From: Halomonas socia
GTDB lineage: Bacteria > Pseudomonadota > Gammaproteobacteria > Pseudomonadales > Halomonadaceae
NCBI RefSeq assembly: GCF_010977575.1
Contig: NZ_CP048812.1
Span: 682,001-746,000, forward strand
Reading direction: 5' to 3'
DNA: 64,000 nucleotides
Positions 25,512-35,450 of the stretch are shown piece after piece (position 1 is the stretch's first letter; every line of letters begins with the position of its first letter). Made by a program: the position numbers and the translations under genes. The notes under the pieces were generated by a model. It was not told where the DNA came from. It saw nothing but the letters and a program-made list of their open reading frames with translations, and made no database searches.

Positions 25512-27197
25512 ATGAAAGAGACCATCATCGCGCTGCTCGACGAGGCACTTGCCAACCTGAAGCAGCAGGGCGTGCTACCCGCTGATGCCGCGCCGACCAT
25601 CAAGGTCGATCCCACCAAGGACAAGGCCCACGGCGACTACGCCACCAACCTGGCGCTGATGCTGGCCAAACCCGCCGGCAAGCAGCCGCGCGACTTGGCC
25701 AAAGCCCTGGTCGCCGCCCTGCCCGAGTCTCCGGCGGTGAGCAGCACCGAGATCGCCGGGCCCGGCTTCATCAACTTCTTCGCCGCCACCGACGCCGTGG
25801 CCCAGGTGGTGCAGCAGGTGCTCGATGCCGGCGACGCCTTCGGCCGCAGCCTGATCGGCCAGGGCCAGAAGGTGCAGGTCGAGTTCGTGTCGGCCAACCC
25901 CACCGGGCCGCTGCACGTCGGTCATGGCCGCGGCGCGGCGATCGGCGACTCGATCTGCCGGCTGCTCGAGGCCACCGGCTACGACGTCACCCGCGAATTC
26001 TACTACAACGACGCTGGCGCCCAGATCAGCAACCTGGCGCTCTCGGTGCAGGCCCGCGCCAAGGGCCTCGGCCCGGACGACCCCAGTTGGCCGAAAGACG
26101 GCTACCGCGGCGGCTACATCGAAGACGTCGCCGCCAGCTACCTGGCCGGCGAGACGGTCGACGCCGATGACCGCCACGTCACCGCCAAGGCCGATGCCGA
26201 CGACCTCGACGCCATCCGCGAGTTCGCCGTGGCCTATCTGCGCCGCGAGCAGGACCTCGACCTCAAGGCCTTCGGCGTCTCCTTCGACGTCTACTTCCTC
26301 GAATCATCGCTGTACGACGATGGCAAGGTCGAGGCCACCGTGGCCAAGCTGATCGACGGTGGCCACACCTTTGAAGACGACGGTGCCCTGTGGCTGCGCA
26401 CCACCGATTTCGGTGACGACAAGGATCGCGTGATGCGCAAGCGCGATGGCGGCTACACCTACTTCCTGCCCGATGTCGCCTACCACCTCGACAAGTGGCA
26501 GCGCGGCTTTGGCCAGGTGATCAACGAGCAGGGCGCCGACCACCACTCCACGGTGACCCGCGTGCGCGCCGGCCTGCAGGCCTTGGAAACCGGCATCCCC
26601 CAGGGTTGGCCGGACTACGTGCTGCACCAGATGGTGCTGGTCACCCGCTCCGGGGTCGAAGTCAAGCTCTCCAAGCGCGCCGGCAGCTACGTCACCCTGC
26701 GCGACCTGATCGACGAGGTCGGCCGCGACGCCACACGCTACTTCCTCGCCGCGCGCCGCGCCGACTCGCAGCTGACCTTCGATATCGACCTGGCCCGCTC
26801 ACAGTCCAACGACAACCCGGTCTACTACGTGCAATACGCCCACGCCCGGGTATGCAGTGTGCTACGCCGCGCCGAGGCCGACGGCAAGCCCTTCGACCAC
26901 GCCCTGGCCATGGCCAGCCTGGCCCAGCTCGACGTCGACCAGGAGAAGGCGCTGATGAACCGCCTGGCGCGCTTCCCGGAAGTCGTCGAGCACGCCGCCG
27001 GCAATCGCGAGCCACAGCAGGTCGCCCAGTACCTGCAGGACCTGGCCGCCGATTTCCACACCTGCTACAACGCGGTCAAGGTAATGGTCGACGACGACGC
27101 CCAGCGCAACGCGCGCCTGGCGCTGGGGCTCGCCACCCGCCTGGTGATCCGTAACGGCCTCGACTTGCTGGGCGTCAGCGCCCCCGAGGAGATGTAA
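25512..27197 (+). CDS. argS: Arginyl-tRNA synthetase
   Basis: Charges tRNA-Arg. A class I synthetase of 561 residues from the ATG at 25512; the ORF start at 25476 adds only a non-conserved leader. The N-terminal Arg-tRNA recognition domain is followed by the HIGH-type motif HVGHGRG (His135). [11 protein letters not shown]-like and [16 protein letters not shown] stretches stand in for the KMSKS loop, which is degenerate in this family. The C-terminal DALR anticodon-binding domain ends the protein. The stop overlaps the start of the next gene by one base (TAATG), so the SPOR protein is translationally coupled. Confidence 0.97.
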   Translation: MKETIIALLDEALANLKQQGVLPADAAPTIKVDPTKDKAHGDYATNLALMLAKPAGKQPRDLAKALVAALPESPAVSSTEIAGPGFINFFAATDAVAQVVQQVLDAGDAFGRSLIGQGQKVQVEFVSANPTGPLHVGHGRGAAIGDSICRLLEATGYDVTREFYYNDAGAQISNLALSVQARAKGLGPDDPSWPKDGYRGGYIEDVAASYLAGETVDADDRHVTAKADADDLDAIREFAVAYLRREQDLDLKAFGVSFDVYFLESSLYDDGKVEATVAKLIDGGHTFEDDGALWLRTTDFGDDKDRVMRKRDGGYTYFLPDVAYHLDKWQRGFGQVINEQGADHHSTVTRVRAGLQALETGIPQGWPDYVLHQMVLVTRSGVEVKLSKRAGSYVTLRDLIDEVGRDATRYFLAARRADSQLTFDIDLARSQSNDNPVYYVQYAHARVCSVLRRAEADGKPFDHALAMASLAQLDVDQEKALMNRLARFPEVVEHAAGNREPQQVAQYLQDLAADFHTCYNAVKVMVDDDAQRNARLALGLATRLVIRNGLDLLGVSAPEEM

Positions 27198-27907
27198 TGG
27201 CCCGCCGCCCCGCGCCAAAGAAACGCGGCGCCGCACCGCGCCGCCGCGCCCCGGCTCAGCGTCGCGGCGTGCCTGGCTGGCTATGGGGCGTGGCCGGCCT
27301 GGTGGCCGGTTTCTTCCTCGCCCAGTACGTGCAGGAGAGCGCTCCCACGCCGATGGCCACGGTACTGCCCAAGCCGCCCTCGAGCAGCCCCGCCGAGGGC
27401 GAGCCCGACGCGACCGACGAGCCGCGCATGCCGACCTTCGAGTTCTATACGCTACTGCCGGAATCCGAGGTGGTCGCACCACGCTCCGAGGTAGTGGTAC
27501 CGCCGCAGCCACCCACGCCCAGCGAGGACACAGCCGCCACCGAACCGCCCAGCGACGAGAGCGTGGACCCCATCGCCGAGCAGATCGCCCGCACCACGGC
27601 CGCCGACCAAGCTGCCGCCGAGCAAGCCACCGCTGACCCCTCCAGCACTGCTCCGGCCGAGACGAACAACAGCCGCTATATGCTGCAGGCGGCGTCATTC
27701 CGGGAATCGGGCGATGCCGAGCAGCTCGCCGGCAGGCTGCGCAACTTCGGCCTTCAGGCTCAGATCAGCGAGGTACAGTCCGGCGACAACGAGACCTGGC
27801 ACCGCGTCCAGGTCGGCCCCTACGACGATACCCGCGAACTCAACCGCGCCCAGGACCTGATGCTGACCCAGGGCATCGAACCGCTGATGATCCGGCTGCA
27901 GAACTGA
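27197..27907 (+). CDS. SPOR-domain cell-division protein (FtsN-like)
   Basis: A 236-residue bitopic protein. It has a short arginine-rich cytoplasmic tail and one membrane helix (about 27-43, WLWGVAGLVAGFFLAQYV). A long proline/glutamate/alanine-rich periplasmic linker follows, then a C-terminal SPOR domain (about 160-235, beginning YMLQAASFRESGDAEQLAGR). SPOR domains bind denuded peptidoglycan at the septum. FtsN occupies the same place before hslVU in E. coli, which supports an FtsN-like role. The short FtsN essential motif cannot be recognised with confidence, so the symbol is left empty. It overlaps the argS stop by one base. Confidence 0.85.
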   Translation: MARRPAPKKRGAAPRRRAPAQRRGVPGWLWGVAGLVAGFFLAQYVQESAPTPMATVLPKPPSSSPAEGEPDATDEPRMPTFEFYTLLPESEVVAPRSEVVVPPQPPTPSEDTAATEPPSDESVDPIAEQIARTTAADQAAAEQATADPSSTAPAETNNSRYMLQAASFRESGDAEQLAGRLRNFGLQAQISEVQSGDNETWHRVQVGPYDDTRELNRAQDLMLTQGIEPLMIRLQN

Positions 27908-27999
27908 GCCAGCGCGTCCGCCAGGCACTCTCTGGCGGTTGATTTCAGCGCGTGGCGCCCGCATTTCCTATTGCACGTCTTTTTGGGAGTAAGCACTAC

Positions 28000-28518
28000 A
28001 TGACCACGATCGTATCCGTGCGCCGCGAGGGCAAGGTGGCGCTGGCCGGCGACGGCCAGGTATCACTCGGCAATACGGTGATGAAGGGCAACGCCAGCAA
28101 GGTGCGTCGGCTGTATCGCGGTCAGGTGCTGGCCGGCTTTGCCGGCGGCACCGCCGACGCCTTCACGCTGTTCGAGCGCTTCGAGTCGCAGTTGGAAAAG
28201 TACCAGGGGCACCTGGTCAAGGCCGCCGTAGAGCTGGCCAAGGACTGGCGCACCGACCGCGCGCTGCGCCGCCTGGAAGCGCTGCTGGCCGTTGCCAACA
28301 AGGACGCCTCGCTGATCATCACCGGCAACGGTGACGTGGTGGAGCCCGAGCGCGGCATCATCGCCATCGGCTCGGGCGGCAATTTCGCCCTGGCCTCGGC
28401 CCGCGCGCTGCTGGAGAACACCGAGCTGTCGGCCCGCGAGATCACCGAGAAGTCCCTCGAGATCGCTGGCGATATCTGCGTGTTCACCAATCACAACGTC
28501 ACCCTCGAAGAGCTCTGA
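28000..28518 (+). CDS. hslV: ATP-dependent protease subunit HslV (ClpQ)
   Basis: The proteolytic double-hexamer of the HslUV protease. From the ATG at 28000 (GGGAG ribosome binding site) it is 172 residues starting M-TTIVSVRR. Removal of Met exposes the catalytic N-terminal threonine. The N-terminal nucleophile fold is marked by [28 protein letters not shown] and [17 protein letters not shown] longer ORF start at 27952 would bury the catalytic threonine and is rejected. hslU follows after 10 bp. Confidence 0.97.
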   Translation: MTTIVSVRREGKVALAGDGQVSLGNTVMKGNASKVRRLYRGQVLAGFAGGTADAFTLFERFESQLEKYQGHLVKAAVELAKDWRTDRALRRLEALLAVANKDASLIITGNGDVVEPERGIIAIGSGGNFALASARALLENTELSAREITEKSLEIAGDICVFTNHNVTLEEL

Positions 28519-28528
28519 AGGCCGCCCC

Positions 28529-29848
28529 ATGACCCAGATGACACCCCGTGAAATCGTTCACGCCCTCGACCAGTTCATCATCGGCCAGCAGGATGCCAAG
28601 CGCGCCGTGGCCATCGCTCTGCGCAACCGCTGGCGGCGCATGCAGCTCGACGATTCGCTGCGTGGTGAAGTGACGCCCAAGAATATCCTGATGATCGGCC
28701 CCACCGGGGTCGGCAAGACCGAGATCGCCCGGCGCCTGGCCAAGCTCGCCAACGCCCCGTTCATCAAGGTCGAGGCCACCAAGTTCACCGAGGTCGGCTA
28801 TGTCGGCCGCGACGTCGAGTCGATCATTCGCGACCTCACCGAGGCCTCGATCAAGCTGACCCGCGAGCAAGCCAAGGAGGAAGTGCGCCACAAGGCCGAG
28901 GACGCCGCCGAAGACCGTATCCTCGACGCCCTGCTGCCGCCGCCACGTGGCCAGGAGGACGCGCCGCGCAGTGACGGCTCGACCCGCCAGCTGTTCCGCA
29001 AGAAGCTCCGCGAAGGCCAGCTCGACGACAAGGAGATCGATGTCCAGGTCACGCCCCAGGGGCCGGGCATCGACATCATGACCCCGCCGGGCATGGAGGA
29101 GATGACCAACCAGCTGCAGAGCATGTTTGCCAACATGGGCAAGCAGAAGAGCGAGACCAAGCGCGTCGCGGTCAAGGACGCCTGGCAGTTGCTGCGCGAC
29201 GAAGAGGCCGCCAAGCTGGTCAACGAGGAGGAGATCAAGCGCCGCGCCATCGAGGCGGTGGAGCAGAACGGCATCGTCTTCCTCGACGAGATCGACAAGG
29301 TCACCAAGGGCCAGCAGTCGAGCGGTGGCGAAGTCTCTCGCGAGGGCGTACAGCGCGACCTGCTGCCGCTGATCGAGGGCTCGACGGTGTCGACCAAGCA
29401 CGGCATGGTCAAGTCCGACCATATCCTGTTCATCGCCTCGGGGGCCTTCCACCTCTCCAAGCCCTCGGATCTGATCCCCGAGCTGCAGGGCCGCCTGCCG
29501 ATTCGCGTCGAGCTCGAGGCACTGACGCCCAACGACTTCCAGCGCATCCTCACCGAACCCTCGGCGGCGCTGACCAAGCAGTACGTGGCCCTGCTGGCCA
29601 CCGACGGCCTGGAGATATCCTTCACCGAGGACGGCATCCAGCGTATCGCCGAGATCGCCTGGCAGGTCAACGAGGGCACCGAGAACATCGGCGCACGGCG
29701 CCTGCACACGGTGATGGAGCGCCTCCTCGAGGAAGCCTCGTTCAAGGGCGGCGACCTGGGCAGCCCGCTGACCATCGACGCCGACTACGTCAACTCGCAG
29801 CTCGGCGAACTGGCCATGGACGAGGACCTGTCGCGGTATATTCTTTAA
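28529..29848 (+). CDS. hslU: ATP-dependent protease ATPase subunit HslU (ClpY)
   Basis: The hexameric unfoldase that feeds HslV; 439 residues from the ATG at 28529. Walker A is GPTGVGKT at 57-64 (Lys63). A charged I-domain insertion (about 110-230) precedes Walker [10 protein letters not shown]. The sensor and C-terminal segments end in DEDLSRYIL. The C-terminal tail of HslU inserts into HslV to activate it, and the usual hydrophobic ending is present. It is cotranscribed with hslV. The heptanucleotide repeat array starts 31 bp after its stop. Confidence 0.97.
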   Translation: MTQMTPREIVHALDQFIIGQQDAKRAVAIALRNRWRRMQLDDSLRGEVTPKNILMIGPTGVGKTEIARRLAKLANAPFIKVEATKFTEVGYVGRDVESIIRDLTEASIKLTREQAKEEVRHKAEDAAEDRILDALLPPPRGQEDAPRSDGSTRQLFRKKLREGQLDDKEIDVQVTPQGPGIDIMTPPGMEEMTNQLQSMFANMGKQKSETKRVAVKDAWQLLRDEEAAKLVNEEEIKRRAIEAVEQNGIVFLDEIDKVTKGQQSSGGEVSREGVQRDLLPLIEGSTVSTKHGMVKSDHILFIASGAFHLSKPSDLIPELQGRLPIRVELEALTPNDFQRILTEPSAALTKQYVALLATDGLEISFTEDGIQRIAEIAWQVNEGTENIGARRLHTVMERLLEEASFKGGDLGSPLTIDADYVNSQLGELAMDEDLSRYIL

Positions 29849-29879
29849 GCCACGCGCTACGAGCTTCGGGCCACGAGCC

Positions 29880-29963
29880 GCTCGAAGCTCGAAGCTCGAA
29901 GCTCGAAGCTCGAAGCTCGAAGCTCGAAGCTCGAAGCTCGAAGCTCGAAGCTCGAAGCTCGAA
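29880..29963 (+). repeat. Tandem array: 12 perfect copies of GCTCGAA
   Basis: An uninterrupted 84-bp array of a 7-bp unit lies between hslU and the DUF971 gene. It ends 14 bp before the DUF971 ATG, just ahead of its ribosome binding site (AGGAG). The unit alternates the palindromes AGCT and TCGA, so either strand can fold back on itself. An AGCTTC at 29862-29867 can also pair with GAAGCT in the array. Because the unit is 7 bp and the array is outside a coding frame, copy-number change would alter spacing and leader structure rather than reading frame. Confidence 0.97.
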
Positions 29964-29977
29964 GTCAGGAGTCTGCC

Positions 29978-30361
29978 ATGACCGTCCCCATCCCCAGTAA
30001 AGTGCATTACCACCAGAAGGCCCGCGAGCTGGAACTCGAGTACCCCAACGGCGAGCGTTTCCTGCTCAGCGTCGAGTACCTGCGTGTCTTCTCGCCCTCC
30101 GCCGAGGTCCGCGGCCACGGCCCCGACACCGCCGTGCTCCAGGTCGGCAAGAAGGACGTCGGCCTGCAGAACATCACCCAGGCCGGCAACTACGCGCTCA
30201 AGCTGCACTTCGACGACGGCCACGACAGCGGCCTCTACAGCTGGGACTACCTCTACGCGATCGCCGTCGATCACGACACCAACTGGGCCGACTACCTGCG
30301 CCGCCTGGACGAGGCCGGCGCCTCCCGGGAAGCCCAGACCATCCAGTTCAAGCAGCTTTGA
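29978..30361 (+). CDS. DUF971 domain protein
   Basis: A 127-residue protein made of one DUF971 domain (also called gamma-butyrobetaine hydroxylase-like N-terminal domain). Typical stretches are LELEYPNGERFLLSVEYLR, VGLQNITQAGNYALKLHFDD and GLYSWDYLYAIAVDHD. Related proteins in other bacteria are linked with iron-sulfur cluster handling, but nothing in this sequence proves a function. The ATG is preceded by AGGAG directly after the heptamer array. It sits between hslU and ubiE on the same strand. Confidence 0.88.
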   Translation: MTVPIPSKVHYHQKARELELEYPNGERFLLSVEYLRVFSPSAEVRGHGPDTAVLQVGKKDVGLQNITQAGNYALKLHFDDGHDSGLYSWDYLYAIAVDHDTNWADYLRRLDEAGASREAQTIQFKQL

Positions 30362-30463
30362 GGCCCCACCACGCAGGACAATACCCCGGGCAGGGCGCTA
30401 CAATATCGCCATTTGCTGACGTGCCCGGCACGTCGGCTCGACGAATCCAGCCAGGGGCCATCC

Positions 30464-31210
30464 ATGGACAAGCGCACCACCCATTTCGGCTATCAGGAAG
30501 TCCCCCTCGAGGAGAAGGCCTCCCGCGTCGCCGGTGTCTTCCACTCGGTGGCGGCCCGCTACGACGTCATGAACGACCTGATGTCGCTGGGCATCCACCG
30601 CATCTGGAAGCGCCTGGCCATCGAGCGCGCCGGCGTCCGCCCCGGGCACAGCGTGCTCGACATCGCCGGCGGCACCGGCGACCTGACGCTGAAGTTCTCG
30701 CGGCTGGTCGGCCCGCGTGGCCGCGTGGTACTGGCCGATATCAACGAGTCGATGCTGCGCGTCGGCCGCGACAAGCTGCTCGACCAGGGCGTCGGCGGCA
30801 ACGTCGAGTACGTCCAGGCCAACGCCGAGTGCCTGCCGTTCCCCGACAACAGCTTCGACTGCATCACCATTGCCTTCGGCCTGCGCAACGTCACCGACAA
30901 GGACGCCGCGCTACGTTCCATGGCGCGGGTCCTCAAGCCCGGCGGTCGGCTGCTGGTGCTGGAGTTCTCCACACCGCCCAGTGCGCTGCTGTCCAAGGTC
31001 TACGACGAATACTCCTTCCGCCTGCTGCCGAAGATCGGTGAGCTGGTCGCCAACGACGCCGACAGCTACCGCTACCTCGCCGAGTCGATCCGCATGCATC
31101 CGGACCAGGAGACGCTCAAGGCGATGATGGAAACCGCCGGCCTCGAGCGGGTCGAGTACACCAACCTCACCGGCGGCATCGTCGCCCTGCACCGCGGCAT
31201 CAAGCTGTGA
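30464..31210 (+). CDS. ubiE: Ubiquinone/menaquinone biosynthesis C-methyltransferase
   Basis: Transfers methyl from S-adenosylmethionine to the quinone ring (2-methoxy to 5-methyl step in ubiquinone, last step in menaquinone). The 248-residue protein from the ATG at 30464 has the SAM-binding loop [10 protein letters not shown] at 64-73. The family signatures [18 protein letters not shown] and LNVT-type [24 protein letters not shown] follow. The longer ORF start at 30413 is not conserved. The TGATG overlap with ubiJ makes ubiE-ubiJ-ubiB one coupled unit. Confidence 0.97.
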   Translation: MDKRTTHFGYQEVPLEEKASRVAGVFHSVAARYDVMNDLMSLGIHRIWKRLAIERAGVRPGHSVLDIAGGTGDLTLKFSRLVGPRGRVVLADINESMLRVGRDKLLDQGVGGNVEYVQANAECLPFPDNSFDCITIAFGLRNVTDKDAALRSMARVLKPGGRLLVLEFSTPPSALLSKVYDEYSFRLLPKIGELVANDADSYRYLAESIRMHPDQETLKAMMETAGLERVEYTNLTGGIVALHRGIKL

Positions 31211-31830
31211 TGCTGCTGGCCGGCCTCGAAGCGACCCTCAATGCGCTGCTGGCCCGCGACCCCGCGGCGCCGGCGCGGCTCGAGGCGCTGGCCGGCAAGC
31301 GGCTGGTGGTCAACCTGGCCACCCCGCGCCTCAGCCTGCTGCTGCAGGTGCATGCCCAGGGGCTGCACCTGCAGCGCGCCGAGGCCGATGACACCGCCGA
31401 CGCGCGGGTCGACCTCGACGCCGAGAGCCTCGGCGCCCTGCTCGGCGGCGAATCCATCGAGCGCCTGATGCTTCAGGGCCGCCTGTCGGTGCGCGGCAAC
31501 CCGACCCTGCTCGAGGCGCTGCGCGACCTGCTGCTCGACCTCGACACCGACTGGGAAGGCGAACTGGCCCGCCTGCTCGGCGACCAGCCGGCCCATCGTC
31601 TGGCCGAGGGCAGCCGCCGGCTAGGGCGGTTCGGCGCACGCAGCGCCCGCCAGCTGCACGCCGACTTCAGCGAATACCTGTTCGAAGAGGCGCGCCTGCT
31701 CACCGGCCGCGACCAGCAGGAAGTGGCCCGCGACCTGCTCACCGAGCTCGAGCTTGGCAGCGACCGGCTCACCGCCCGGGTAGCACGCCTCGAGCGACGT
31801 CTGGCCGCGCGGCGCGGAGGCACACCATGA
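31210..31830 (+). CDS. ubiJ: Ubiquinone biosynthesis accessory factor UbiJ (SCP2 domain)
   Basis: An accessory protein with an SCP2-type lipid-binding domain that helps assemble the soluble ubiquinone-synthesis complex. The 206 residues show the N-terminal SCP2 domain (about 15-110, including [15 protein letters not shown] and [19 protein letters not shown]). A C-terminal helical, probably coiled-coil part ends in arginine-rich sequence. The ATG at 31210 overlaps the ubiE stop; a GTG one codon upstream is possible but less likely. The assignment rests strongly on its place between ubiE and ubiB. Confidence 0.92.
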   Translation: MLLAGLEATLNALLARDPAAPARLEALAGKRLVVNLATPRLSLLLQVHAQGLHLQRAEADDTADARVDLDAESLGALLGGESIERLMLQGRLSVRGNPTLLEALRDLLLDLDTDWEGELARLLGDQPAHRLAEGSRRLGRFGARSARQLHADFSEYLFEEARLLTGRDQQEVARDLLTELELGSDRLTARVARLERRLAARRGGTP

Positions 31831-33443
31831 GGCTGTTGCGCATCCTGTGGGTGATCACCCGCTTCAGGCTGGATACGCTGATCCCGCTGGAGCGCCTGCC
31901 ATGGTGGCTGCGCCTGGCCTTCCGGCTTTCGCCGCTGCGGCTGGTGCCGGTCGGCAGCCGCTCGCGCAGCGAACGGCTGCGCCTGGCGCTGGAAGCGCTG
32001 GGGCCGATCTTCGTCAAGTTCGGCCAGATGCTGTCGACCCGCCGCGACCTGCTGCCCCCCGACATCGCCGACGAGCTCAAGCGCTTGCAGGACCAGGTTC
32101 CGCCGTTCCCCGGCGACGCGGCCGTGGCGCTGGTCGAGGACGAGCTCGAGATGTCGCTGGCCGAAGCCTTCGCCAGCTTCGACACCACGCCGCTTGCCTC
32201 GGCCTCGATCGCCCAGGTCCACGCCGCCCGGCTGCACGGCGGCGAGGACGTAGTGGTCAAGATCATCCGCCCCGCCATCGACCGCGTAATGCGCCAGGAC
32301 ATGGCGCTGATGTACCGCGTGGCGCGGGTCCTGGCGCGGGTACCCGAAGCACGCCGCCTGCGTCCGGTAGAGGTGGTGCGCGACTACGAGGCGACGCTGT
32401 TCGACGAGCTCGACCTGCACAAGGAAGCCGCCAACACCTCACAGCTCAAGCGCAACTTCAAGGACTCGCCGCTGCTCTACGTGCCGGCCATCCACTGGTC
32501 GCTGACGCGTACCCGGGTGATGGTCCAGGAGCGTATCCACGGCGTGCCAGTGGCCGAGCTCGGCGCCCTCGAGGCCCAGGGCACCGACCTCAAGAAGCTC
32601 GCCGAGCGCGGCGTGGAGATATTCTTCACCCAGGTGTTCCGCGACAACTTCTTCCATGCCGACATGCACCCCGGCAATATCTTCGTGGCCCGTGGCGACC
32701 CGCAGGATCCGCAGTATATCGCCATCGACTGCGGCATCGTCGGCAGCCTGACCCGCGAGGACCAGGACTACCTGGCACGCAACCTGCTGGCCTTCTTCCA
32801 CCAGGACTATTACGAGGTGGCGGCGCTGCACATCGAGTCGGGCTGGGTCGCCGAAGATACCCGCGCCAACGAGTTCGCCGCGGCGATCCGCGCGGTGTGC
32901 GAACCGATCCTCGAGAAACCGCTCAAGGACATCTCCTTCGGCCAGGTACTGCTGGGCCTGTTCCAGACCGCGCGACGCTTCAACATGGAGGTCCAGCCGC
33001 AGCTGGTGCTACTACAGAAGACCCTGCTCAACATCGAGGGCCTGGGCCGCCAGCTCTACCCCGACCTCGACCTGTGGAGCACCGCCAAGCCCTATCTGGA
33101 GCGCTGGATGAAGGAGCGCGCCGGCCCCAGCGGGCTGTGGGAGTCGCTCAAGCGCCAGGCGCCGGAGCTGACCCGCCAGCTACCCGAGCTGCCGGTACTC
33201 GCCCACCAGGCACTGTCGCGGGCCGAACTCGAGCGCCAGCAGCGTCGCCGTCAGGCCGAGTCGCTGGTCGGCATGCGCCGCCAACTCATCTCCAGCAGCC
33301 GCGGCGCCCGCCGGCTGCGCCTCGGCATGCTGCTACTGGCCGCGGCGCTGGCCTGGCAGCCGCTGCTGGATTGGGCCGCTCAGCAGCCGTGGCCGGTGGT
33401 GGTGGTGGCGGCCCTCGGCGTGCTGCTACTCGCCTGGCATTGA
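31827..33443 (+). CDS. ubiB: Ubiquinone biosynthesis regulatory protein kinase-like UbiB
   Basis: A membrane-bound ABC1/ADCK atypical kinase needed for ubiquinone synthesis. The 538 residues carry the KxGQ motif in [15 protein letters not shown] (about 65-79), the alanine-rich loop [14 protein letters not shown] and the catalytic [11 protein letters not shown] / IDCGIVG segments. Two hydrophobic helices lie at the very C-terminus (about 490-535), as in the E. coli protein. It overlaps ubiJ by four bases (ATGA). It is the last gene of the ubi unit; hisE follows after 32 bp. Confidence 0.97.
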   Translation: MRLLRILWVITRFRLDTLIPLERLPWWLRLAFRLSPLRLVPVGSRSRSERLRLALEALGPIFVKFGQMLSTRRDLLPPDIADELKRLQDQVPPFPGDAAVALVEDELEMSLAEAFASFDTTPLASASIAQVHAARLHGGEDVVVKIIRPAIDRVMRQDMALMYRVARVLARVPEARRLRPVEVVRDYEATLFDELDLHKEAANTSQLKRNFKDSPLLYVPAIHWSLTRTRVMVQERIHGVPVAELGALEAQGTDLKKLAERGVEIFFTQVFRDNFFHADMHPGNIFVARGDPQDPQYIAIDCGIVGSLTREDQDYLARNLLAFFHQDYYEVAALHIESGWVAEDTRANEFAAAIRAVCEPILEKPLKDISFGQVLLGLFQTARRFNMEVQPQLVLLQKTLLNIEGLGRQLYPDLDLWSTAKPYLERWMKERAGPSGLWESLKRQAPELTRQLPELPVLAHQALSRAELERQQRRRQAESLVGMRRQLISSSRGARRLRLGMLLLAAALAWQPLLDWAAQQPWPVVVVAALGVLLLAWH

Positions 33444-33475
33444 CCCCAACCCCCTTGCGACGGAGGATGATCCTT

Positions 33476-33817
33476 ATGAGTGATATACTCGAGCGGCTCG
33501 CTGACGTGCTCGCCGAACGCCGCCACGCCGCCGCCGACAGCTCCTACGTGGCCGCCCTGCACCACAAGGGCCTGAACAAGATTCTCGAAAAGGTCGGCGA
33601 GGAAGCCACCGAGACGATTCTCGCCGCCAAGGACGCCGCGCGGGGCGTTGACAGCGACCGTCAGGCAGTAGTCGCCGAAACCGCCGACCTGTGGTTTCAT
33701 AGCCTGGTGATGCTGTCGCACCTCGACATCGAGCATCAGGCGGTACTCGACGAGCTGGCACGTCGCTTCGGCACCTCCGGGCTGGATGAAAAGGCCGCCC
33801 GCACGCCGTCGCCCTGA
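33476..33817 (+). CDS. hisE: Phosphoribosyl-ATP pyrophosphatase
   Basis: Hydrolyses phosphoribosyl-ATP to phosphoribosyl-AMP, step two of histidine synthesis. The 113-residue all-alpha protein has the MazG-like signature [15 protein letters not shown] (the acidic metal-binding helix) and [16 protein letters not shown]. The ATG at 33476 lies nine bases after GGAGG; an in-frame ATG at 33467 touches that site and is rejected. The usual neighbour hisI (phosphoribosyl-AMP cyclohydrolase) is not next to it, so it must be elsewhere. tatA begins 37 bp downstream. Confidence 0.96.
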   Translation: MSDILERLADVLAERRHAAADSSYVAALHHKGLNKILEKVGEEATETILAAKDAARGVDSDRQAVVAETADLWFHSLVMLSHLDIEHQAVLDELARRFGTSGLDEKAARTPSP

Positions 33818-33854
33818 ACCGGCACGCATAATTCGATTAGTGGGAGACCCAATC

Positions 33855-34142
33855 ATGTTAGGTGGCATCAGTATCTGGCAGTTGTTGATCGTACTCGGCA
33901 TCATCATTCTGGTGTTCGGTACCAAGAAACTGCGCAACGTCGGCGGTGATCTGGGCGGTGCCGTCAAGGGCTTCAAGAAGGCCATGCACGAGGACGACAA
34001 GGACAAGGACAAGGACAAGGACAAGGACAAAGACGAGGCCGCCGACCAGCCCCAGGCCAAGGTCAGCCATGAGGAGGAGTCCGGCCACACCTATGACGTC
34101 CAGGCCGAGCAGAAGGCCGAGGACCAGGAAGAGCGCAAGTAA
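33855..34142 (+). CDS. tatA: Sec-independent protein translocase subunit TatA
   Basis: The pore-forming subunit of the twin-arginine export system. The 95 residues have the short membrane helix (about 4-21), the hinge FGTKKLR, the amphipathic helix through GFKKAMHED and an acidic tail. The tail begins with six Lys-Asp pairs encoded by a hexanucleotide array, GACAAG x5 plus GACAAA, at 33996-34031. Such an array can change length in frame. The ATG at 33855 has a GGGAGA ribosome binding site; the ORF extension upstream is not TatA-like. tatB follows after 6 bp. Confidence 0.96.
   Translation: MLGGISIWQLLIVLGIIILVFGTKKLRNVGGDLGGAVKGFKKAMHEDDKDKDKDKDKDKDEAADQPQAKVSHEEESGHTYDVQAEQKAEDQEERK
33996..34031 (+). 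repeat. In-frame hexanucleotide array GACAAG in tatA
   Basis: Five perfect GACAAG units and one GACAAA encode alternating Asp-Lys residues after the amphipathic helix of TatA. Six-base units keep the frame, so expansion or contraction would only change the length of the charged linker. Confidence 0.9.
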
Positions 34143-34148
34143 CCGCCC

Positions 34149-34589
34149 ATGTTGGATATCGGCTTCCTCGAGCTGCTGCTCATCGGCATCGTCGGCCTGC
34201 TGGTGCTGGGCCCCGAACGGCTGCCCAAGGCGGCGCGCACCCTGGGGCTGTGGATCGGCAAGATCAAGCGCACCGTGTCGGGCATGCAGCGCGAGATCAA
34301 CTCTCAGTTGGAGGCCGAAGAGCTGCGCCAGAAACTCAATGAGCAGCAGAAGAAGCTCGACGAGAGCCTGGGCAAGGTCAAGCGCGACGTGGAGCGCTAC
34401 GCCGAACCCGACAGCAGTGCGCCGCCCAAGACCGAAGCTGGCGCCGATGACGCCGAAAAGAAGGCCCCGCCCGCTGCCAGCGAGCGGCTGGACAAGGCGC
34501 TGAGCAGCAAGGCACGGCGCGAGTCGGCGACGTCCGAGCAGGCAGCCCCTTCATCGCCTTCCAGTGACAAGGATTCGCCCTCCCGATGA
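34149..34589 (+). CDS. tatB: Sec-independent protein translocase subunit TatB
   Basis: Forms the twin-arginine signal-peptide receptor with TatC. The 146 residues begin MLDIGFLELLLIGIVGLLVLGPERLPKAARTLG: the membrane helix has the conserved Glu8, and the hinge reads LGPERLP. A long amphipathic helix and an acidic/Ala-Pro-Ser-rich tail follow. The stop overlaps the tatC start (ATGA), giving the usual tatABC operon. Only the first ~100 residues are conserved in the family; the tail is strain-specific. Confidence 0.96.
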   Translation: MLDIGFLELLLIGIVGLLVLGPERLPKAARTLGLWIGKIKRTVSGMQREINSQLEAEELRQKLNEQQKKLDESLGKVKRDVERYAEPDSSAPPKTEAGADDAEKKAPPAASERLDKALSSKARRESATSEQAAPSSPSSDKDSPSR

Positions 34590-35374
34590 GCGACGACGCC
34601 TCTCGCAATAATCAGCGCAACGATCAGCACGATGAAGCGTCCCAGGCCCCCTTGATCGAGCACCTGATCGAGCTGCGCTCGCGGCTGATGCGCTCGGTGG
34701 TAGTGATCCTGGTGATCTTCCTGGGTCTCTACGCCTTCGCCAACGATATCTATACCTTCGTTGCTCAGCCGCTGATGGACATGCTGCCGCAAGGCTCGCA
34801 GATGATCGCCACCGAGGTCGCGTCGCCGTTCCTGGCGCCGTTCAAGCTGACCCTGGTAGTCGCGGTGTTCATCGCCGTGCCGTTCGTGCTGCACCAGGCC
34901 TGGGCGTTCATCGCGCCGGGGCTCTACGACAACGAGAAGAGCCTGGCGATTCCGATCCTGGCATCCAGCGTGGCGCTGTTCTATGCCGGCGCGGCCTTCG
35001 CCTATTACGTGGTATTCCCGCTGCTATTCCAGTTCTTTACCCAGACCGGGCCGGAGAACGTGGCGGTGATGACCGATATCAACTCCTACCTCAACTTCGT
35101 GCTCAAGCTGTTCTTCGCCTTCGGCGTGGCCTTCGAGATTCCCATCGCCACCTTCCTGCTGATCTTCTCCGGCGCCACCAGCGTGGAGAGCCTGTCCAAG
35201 AAGCGTCCCTATATCTTCCTCGGCTGCTTCGTGATCGGCATGCTGCTGACCCCGCCGGACATCATCTCCCAGAGCCTGCTGGCGGTGCCCATGTACCTAC
35301 TCTATGAGGTAGGGCTGCTATTCGGCCGGCTGGCGCAGCGTAAGAAACGCCAGGTGGAGGACGAAGAGCCATAA
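34586..35374 (+). CDS. tatC: Sec-independent protein translocase subunit TatC
   Basis: Six-helix inner-membrane core of the Tat translocase. The 262 residues include the N-terminal LIEHLIELRSRLMRS (Glu that contacts the twin-arginine signal) and the conserved periplasmic/helix segments AFIAPGLYDNEKS and FGVAFEIP. The late motif GCFVIGMLLTPPDIISQSLLAVPMYLLYE is also clear. It closes the operon, and a convergent elbB gene follows. An inverted repeat (about 35374-35434) at the stop probably terminates transcription. Confidence 0.97.
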   Translation: MSDDASRNNQRNDQHDEASQAPLIEHLIELRSRLMRSVVVILVIFLGLYAFANDIYTFVAQPLMDMLPQGSQMIATEVASPFLAPFKLTLVVAVFIAVPFVLHQAWAFIAPGLYDNEKSLAIPILASSVALFYAGAAFAYYVVFPLLFQFFTQTGPENVAVMTDINSYLNFVLKLFFAFGVAFEIPIATFLLIFSGATSVESLSKKRPYIFLGCFVIGMLLTPPDIISQSLLAVPMYLLYEVGLLFGRLAQRKKRQVEDEEP

Positions 35375-35449
35375 GCTTTAAGCCATAAGCCCCAAAGCTC
35401 AATGCCCTGGCGGTTTAACTTACGGCTTATAGCTCCCGGCGAAGCCGGG
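35374..35449. terminator. Inverted repeats between convergent tatC and elbB
   Basis: Two structures fill this gap. A 17-bp imperfect inverted repeat has arms at 35374-35390 (AGCTTTAAGCCATAAGC) and 35418-35434, with four mismatches. Next to it is a perfect 6-bp hairpin, CCCGGC-gaa-GCCGGG, at 35435-35449, directly after the elbB stop. Neither has a strong T tract. A role as a two-way terminator is inferred from position. Confidence 0.5.
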
Positions 35450-35450
35450 A

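Noticed and set aside
29880-29963. Possible CRISPR array
   Set aside because: The units are 7 bp and directly adjacent without spacers, and there are no cas genes.
31847-33475. Long plus-strand frame running into hisE
   Set aside because: Upstream of 33467 it is the shifted frame of ubiB (Arg/Pro/Gly-rich). Only the last 113 codons are hisE, so no fusion exists.
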